A stretch of DNA of 64,000 nucleotides from Mycolicibacterium frederiksbergense (GTDB lineage Bacteria > Actinomycetota > Actinomycetes > Mycobacteriales > Mycobacteriaceae): contig NZ_CP038799.1 in assembly GCF_012223425.1 (NCBI RefSeq), forward strand, positions 4,386,249-4,450,248, read 5' to 3'. The notes under the pieces are model-generated. The model made no database searches, was not told the origin of the DNA, and saw only the letters and a list, made by a program, of their open reading frames with translations. The translations under genes and the position numbers were made by a program. This document shows positions 60,352 to 64,000 of this stretch, piece after piece. How positions within the stretch are numbered: position 1 is the stretch's first letter; the number at the start of each line of letters is the position of its first letter.

Positions 60352-61692
60352 ATGACCGATGTTGCCGCGCGTGTCCAGGAACTGCTGCCCTCGGTGCGTG
60401 CCGATCTCGAAGAGCTGGTGCGTATCGAATCGGTGTGGGCGGACCCGGCGCGGCGTCCCGAGGTGCACCGCAGCGCCGAGCTGACATCGAAGTTGTTGTC
60501 GCAGGCCGGTTTCGGTGACATCCGCACCGTCAGCGCCGGCGGTGCACCCGCGGTCATCGCCCGGCACCCCGCACCCGAGGGCGCACCGACGGTGCTGCTG
60601 TATGCCCACCACGACGTGCAGCCCGAGGGTGACAGCGCACAGTGGCACTCGCCGCCGTTCGAGCCGACCGAACGTGACGGCCGGCTGTACGGCCGTGGCA
60701 CCGCCGACGACAAGGCCGGTATCGCAACACATCTGGCGGCGTTCCGGGCGTTTGACGGCAATCCTCCCGTGGGCATCACCGTCTTCGTCGAAGGCGAAGA
60801 GGAGTCCGGGTCGCCGTCACTGCCCGCGCTGCTGGACGCCCATCGCGACCTGCTGGCCGCCGACGTCATCATCATCGCCGACTCCGACAACTGGGGTGTC
60901 GACATCCCCGCGCTGACCGTTTCGTTGCGCGGGCTGGCCGACTGTGTGGTGGAGGTCGCCACCCTGGACCACGGGCTGCACTCCGGGCTGTGGGGCGGTG
61001 TGGTGCCCGATGCGCTGAGCGCCCTGGTCCGGGTGCTGGCCAGCCTGCACGATGACGACGGCAACGTCGCTGTCGAGGGCCTGCACGAGGCGACGGCCGC
61101 CGAGGTCGAGTTCCCCGACGAGCGGGTGCGGGCGGACTCCGGCCTGCTCGACGGTGTCCGGCAGATCGGTTCGGGCCCGGTGGTGCAACGGATGTGGGCG
61201 CGCCCGGCCATCACGGTGATCGGTATCGACACCACGCCGACCGCCTTGGCGTCGAACACGCTGGTGCCCAGCGCCCGGGCCAAGGTGAGCATGCGGGTCG
61301 CGCCGGGCGGGGACGCCCGGGAGCACCTGGCGGCCCTGACACGGCATCTGGAGGCGCACGCCCCGTGGGGCGCGCGGGTCACCGTCACCCCCGGCGATGT
61401 CGGGCAGCCCTACGCGATCGATGCGACCGGCCCGGTGTATGACGCTGCCCGGCAGGCCTTTCAGATCGCGTGGGGCCGCGAGCCGATCGACATGGGGATG
61501 GGCGGGTCGATCCCGTTCATCGCCGAGTTCGCCGCGGCCTTCCCGGATGCCAAGATCCTCGTCACCGGGGTGGAGGATCCGGGCACCCAGGCGCACAGCA
61601 TCAACGAGAGCCTGCACCTCGGTGTGCTGGAGCGGGCGGCGACCTCGGAGGCGCTGTTTCTGCAGGCGCTGGGGAACGACTCAGACCGATAG
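60352..61692 (+). CDS. M20 family dipeptidase/metallopeptidase
   Basis: A 446-residue zinc-dependent M20 enzyme. Metal-site motifs are AHHDVQP, GRGTADDKAG, EGEEESGSP and DSDNW; the dimerisation insert is present (MRVAPGGDAREHLAAL) and GTQAHSINES supplies the late His. It is the orthologue by position of the M20 gene beside acpS in M. tuberculosis (Rv2522c). It cleaves dipeptides or related amides in the cytosol. Its 3' end overlaps bcp by 12 bases on the other strand. Confidence 0.93.
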   Translation: MTDVAARVQELLPSVRADLEELVRIESVWADPARRPEVHRSAELTSKLLSQAGFGDIRTVSAGGAPAVIARHPAPEGAPTVLLYAHHDVQPEGDSAQWHSPPFEPTERDGRLYGRGTADDKAGIATHLAAFRAFDGNPPVGITVFVEGEEESGSPSLPALLDAHRDLLAADVIIIADSDNWGVDIPALTVSLRGLADCVVEVATLDHGLHSGLWGGVVPDALSALVRVLASLHDDDGNVAVEGLHEATAAEVEFPDERVRADSGLLDGVRQIGSGPVVQRMWARPAITVIGIDTTPTALASNTLVPSARAKVSMRVAPGGDAREHLAALTRHLEAHAPWGARVTVTPGDVGQPYAIDATGPVYDAARQAFQIAWGREPIDMGMGGSIPFIAEFAAAFPDAKILVTGVEDPGTQAHSINESLHLGVLERAATSEALFLQALGNDSDR

Positions 61693-62154
61693 GTCGCGGC
61701 GCAGCTTGGCCACATGCCCGGTGGCCTTGACGTTGTACTGCGCGGCCTGCACGACGCCCTTCTCGTCGACCAGGAAGGTCGACCGGATGACACCCTGCAC
61801 GGTCTTGCCGTACATGGATTTCTCGCCGAACGCGCCCCAGGCGGTCAGCACCTTCTTCTCCGGGTCGGACAGCAGCGGAAAGGTCAGTCCTTCGGCGTCG
61901 CGGAACTTGGCCAGCTTCTCGGGCTTGTCGGGGGAGATGCCCACGACATCGAGGCCGGCGTCGTTGAGCTCGGCGAGGCTGTCCCGGAAATCGCAGGCCT
62001 GCTTGGTGCAACCAGGGGTCGAGGCCGCCGGGTAGAAGTACACGATCACCTTGCGGCCCGTGAAGTCGGACAGCTTGACGGTGTTGCCGTCGGCGTCGGG
62101 GAGGCTGAAGGTGGGTGCCTTGTCGCCGACTGCCAGCCGCGGGGTCTGTGCCAT
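61681..62154 (-). CDS. bcp: peroxiredoxin Bcp (thioredoxin-dependent thiol peroxidase)
   Basis: A 157-residue atypical 2-Cys peroxiredoxin of the BCP/PrxQ group. TPGCTKQAC carries peroxidatic Cys49 and resolving Cys54 five residues later. It reduces peroxides with thioredoxin-supplied electrons. ATG start. It is divergent from the DUF3618 gene and convergent with the M20 peptidase, the same arrangement as Rv2520c-Rv2522c. Confidence 0.95.
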   Translation of the reverse strand: MAQTPRLAVGDKAPTFSLPDADGNTVKLSDFTGRKVIVYFYPAASTPGCTKQACDFRDSLAELNDAGLDVVGISPDKPEKLAKFRDAEGLTFPLLSDPEKKVLTAWGAFGEKSMYGKTVQGVIRSTFLVDEKGVVQAAQYNVKATGHVAKLRRDLSV

Positions 62155-62246
62155 GCGTGGATACGCCTTTCTTTCTCGACCGGGGCAGCGTGGTCGGCTC
62201 CGGCTGCTCTAGGGTAATTCGGTACGCCGACGACATGGAGGACACA

Positions 62247-62474
62247 GTGGCTGATCGGGATCCCGAGGCGATCAAGAAGGACATCGACCAGGCTCGTGAT
62301 CAGCTGGCCGCGACGGTGGACAGTCTCGCCGTGCGCGCGAATCCTCAGCGCCTCGCCGACGATGCCAAGGCAAAGGTCGTGGCGTTCGTGACGAAGCCGC
62401 CGGTTCTGGTGTCGCTGGTAGGCGTGGGCACCGTGGTCGTGGTGCTGGTGATCCGTCGGATCAGGCGCCGCTGA
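62247..62474 (+). CDS. DUF3618 small membrane protein
   Basis: A 75-residue protein: soluble helix (PEAIKKDIDQARDQLAATVD) then a C-terminal transmembrane helix with a basic end (VIRRIRRR). This is the DUF3618 family, matching Rv2520c beside bcp. GTG 62247 is preferred because GGAGG lies five bases upstream; ATG 62235 is the alternative. Membrane-anchored, function unknown. Confidence 0.88.
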   Translation: MADRDPEAIKKDIDQARDQLAATVDSLAVRANPQRLADDAKAKVVAFVTKPPVLVSLVGVGTVVVVLVIRRIRRR

Positions 62475-62640
62475 CGCTGTTGACGCGGCGGCGACGCGGC
62501 CGCAGCCAGTCCGTCAGAGAGAAGGTGGGCGGGTTCGCGGTGCGGCCCAGGCGGCTGCAGCTGATGACCGCGGCGACGCCGTCGAGCGGCGCGCCATCCG
62601 GCGTGGCGGCCGAGGAGCTCGGTGCGCTCTGGGCTGGCAT
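62461..62640 (-). CDS. hypothetical small protein, 59 aa
   Basis: An ATG frame at 62640 with very strong GC3 bias, encoding a 59-residue basic protein: Ala/Ser/Pro-rich N-terminus, one Cys, and a C-terminal SLTDWLRPRRRR segment. GAGG lies ten bases upstream. Its end overlaps the convergent DUF3618 gene by 14 bases. No family recognised; codon bias is the main support. Confidence 0.5.
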   Translation of the reverse strand: MPAQSAPSSSAATPDGAPLDGVAAVISCSRLGRTANPPTFSLTDWLRPRRRRVNSVSGA

Positions 62641-62944
62641 CAGCTAATACCTCGTTTCCTACCTCGGCGGTGCGCTGCATCTGGATCTGCTCGATGTTCA
62701 GCTAACTTGACACTAGCACGGGTATGGGTTCCGGGCCGAACTTCTTCCTGCGTATCTACCTGGAACTTTGCGTTTCACAGCTACTGTTTCGTTCGGTGGC
62801 AGGTGGTGGAACTCCGCCATCGGATGGCGTTTCAGCACATCGGATCGAATTTCCCAGACGTTTGCAGTGCTAATTGACGTCAACGTCGGCGGCAACGCTA
62901 CCTCAGGGTGCGCGAGCGGGGGAACGATTGGTGTGAATATCGGG
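62641..62944. other. intergenic region without a gene
   Basis: 304 bases with lower coding bias. It holds a TTGACGTCAA palindrome at 62874-62883 and probably the promoter of the 59-residue ORF. Nothing else recognised. Confidence 0.5.
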
Positions 62945-63394
62945 TTACGCCGGCCCGATGACCGGTTGGTACCAGTACTCACTCGTGCCGGTGAGCACGG
63001 CGCCGACGAGTTCGTCGGTGACAAGCACCCCGGGGGTCGGGGTGGCGACCACCGGTTGCGGGGTCAGCACCTGTGGAGCGCGTTCGATGATGTCATCGAG
63101 CGGAATGTTCGTATCCGGATTCGGTGCGCAATCTGTGCGATATCGATCTTTGCCGACGAGTAGGTCGGCGATTGCCGAAGCGGCATGCCGGAGCGGTTCG
63201 GCATTGGCCGAGACACATGGGGCAAATATCTGCGAAGCGGCAGGCGACGGGTCGCGGACCGCGGCCGGTGCCGTCTCGTACAGCAGCGGTTGGGCGATCG
63301 TCTCGACGTGGATGCCGCATCCACTCAGCGTGGTCATGCCTAGTAGAAGGCAGGGGAGTGTCAACCGGTAGCCGATGTTGCGGCAGCGTGTCAT
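62945..63394 (-). CDS. lipoprotein of unknown function
   Basis: A 149-residue lipoprotein: signal peptide with LSGC lipobox (Cys26). The mature part has two further Cys (APCVSA, TDCAPN), a Pro-rich stretch (TPQPVVATPTPG) and no known domain. ATG start with AGAGGA upstream. It faces away from the remnants at the right edge. Probably anchored on the outer face of the inner membrane. Confidence 0.8.
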   Translation of the reverse strand: MTRCRNIGYRLTLPCLLLGMTTLSGCGIHVETIAQPLLYETAPAAVRDPSPAASQIFAPCVSANAEPLRHAASAIADLLVGKDRYRTDCAPNPDTNIPLDDIIERAPQVLTPQPVVATPTPGVLVTDELVGAVLTGTSEYWYQPVIGPA

Positions 63395-63618
63395 CGCTGG
63401 TCCTCTCGCCTCGGCACCATCCCCGCGGGGTGCTGATTCCCAATTCCTCCGTGTTCACCAGCCCCGTGAGGGTACTGGAAATAGCTCGAAATAATTGACG
63501 CTCAAGGAAATTCAATGTGCAGGTAAATCAATTTGCTGAGTGAATTGTGATCATTGCACAGGGTGTCGTGCGATGGCGGGTTTTCGTTTCGCCTATGTTG
63601 ATTGGTTCGGCCGCCGTG
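63395..63618. other. AT-richer intergenic region
   Basis: About 224 bases. The stretch 63475-63600 is notably AT-rich for this chromosome, with TGTGCA and TGCACA about 45 bases apart in opposite orientation. No gene. It borders two gene remnants. Confidence 0.45.
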
Positions 63619-63740
63619 TCATCGGGGGCGGCGGGTCGCTCTGCCGGTGGCGCGCGCGATCGCGGCGTCCTCGCCCACCTTCGTGAGCCGGACGACGAAG
63701 ATGTCCTCGCGGGCCAGCCGTTCACCGACCGATGCCGCGG
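63619..63740 (-). pseudogene. C-terminal remnant of an unidentified gene
   Basis: The last 36 or so codons before a TGA at 63619 read SVGERLAREDIFVVRLTKVGEDAAIARAT with strong GC3, like a real C-terminus. Further upstream (beyond about 63740) the same frame is antisense to an IclR-like sequence and loses coding character. Family not recognised. It seems to have lost its 5' part. Confidence 0.4.
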
Positions 63741-63771
63741 CCGTCGGCCGGGCGGGCGGGCGGGCGGCGGG

Positions 63772-64000
63772 GAAAGCCTGCGCGACATCGCACTGCCGGT
63801 CATGAACGACCTGCAGTCGGCGACCACCGAGACGATCCACCGGGCCGCGCCGGACGGCGACTTGCTGGTGCTCGTCGAACGCCTGGGCACCTCGCACCGG
63901 TTGCGCGACGCCGCGGCCCGGATCAGCGGTGCGCTGGGCGGCGCACCGTGGTGCACCGGCAGGCCGGGTCAACGACCAAGCCACCAAACGACAATGTCGA
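63772..64000 (+). pseudogene. IclR-family regulator fragment, N-terminus missing
   Basis: The plus frame from about 63772 reads LRDIALPVMNDLQSATTE and then GDLLVLVERLGTSHRLRDAA, matching the start of the IclR effector domain. The helix-turn-helix that should lie in the preceding 250 bases is absent; instead there is a GGGC repeat (63749-63770) and a remnant on the other strand. After RISGAL the family pattern also fades, so a frameshift is possible. It runs off the window. Confidence 0.5.

Noticed and set aside
62768..63163. A 131-codon plus frame across the lipoprotein
   Set aside because: Antisense to a lipoprotein with a signal peptide, lipobox and ribosome site; the translation has no family features.
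63749..63770. GGGC tandem run as a microsatellite or G-quadruplex switch
   Set aside because: Too short and set between gene remnants with no promoter; noted only as a likely recombination point.

Overview
The window looks like the chromosome of a Mycobacterium/Mycolicibacterium species. GC is high throughout, there is a complete yrbEAB-mceABCDEF operon, a type I fatty acid synthase (fas) directly followed by acpS, a mycofactocin-coupled SDR and a hemophore-related exported protein. At the right, fas-acpS-M20 peptidase-bcp-DUF3618 matches the order I know from M. tuberculosis Rv2524c-Rv2520c. No tRNA, rRNA, CRISPR array or intact insertion sequence was seen. Most genes are in tight operons with 1-4 bp stop/start overlaps and frequent GTG or TTG starts.

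Layout. (1) 1-8.5 kb, minus strand: two catabolic operons. One carries a NuoF-like NADH dehydrogenase, a single-cluster ferredoxin, a DUF35-thiolase fusion, an alpha/beta hydrolase and a 6PGDH-like dehydrogenase that runs off the edge. The other carries two amidohydrolases, a Rieske protein and a second hydrolase. (2) 8.8-11 kb: a two-subunit acyl-CoA dehydrogenase ending in a strong terminator. (3) 11-15 kb: a hemophore-like protein, then a minus-strand SDR / mycofactocin-SDR / ferredoxin / P450 operon. (4) 15-30.7 kb, plus strand: aldehyde dehydrogenase, CoA-transferase, HMG-CoA-synthase-like/DUF35 protein, Ltp-type thiolase, then YrbEA, YrbEB, MceA-F and two exported proteins. (5) 30.7-37 kb: small exported proteins, a second P450, a TetR regulator, a four-gene membrane operon with cytochrome oxidase subunit III- and IV-like proteins but no subunits I/II, and a VOC protein. 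(6) 37-43.8 kb: enoyl-CoA hydratase, two acyl-CoA synthetases, a third amidohydrolase and two Mce-associated membrane proteins. (7) 43.8-49.7 kb: patatin lipase, two IspD-fold proteins, a frameshifted LtrA-family gene, an MFS transporter and a MerR regulator. (8) 49.7-62.5 kb: the fas regulatory region and the conserved fas block. (9) 62.5-64 kb: a small ORF, a lipoprotein and two truncated gene remnants.

How it fits together. Regions 1-6 read as uptake and degradation of one lipid-like or polycyclic substrate. Mce proteins would import it; P450s with ferredoxins and NAD-linked dehydrogenases would oxidise it; CoA ligases and a CoA-transferase would activate it; an acyl-CoA dehydrogenase, hydratase and thiolase/aldolases would shorten it; amidohydrolases and hydrolases would process ring fragments. 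The substrate cannot be read from the sequence. The most striking signal is a recurring palindrome, GAGAAT-N3-ATTCTC. It lies upstream of the acyl-CoA dehydrogenase/amidohydrolase divergon, the SDR/aldehyde-dehydrogenase divergon, the hydratase/ligase divergon, the third amidohydrolase and the Mce-associated genes. This suggests one regulon whose repressor I could not assign.
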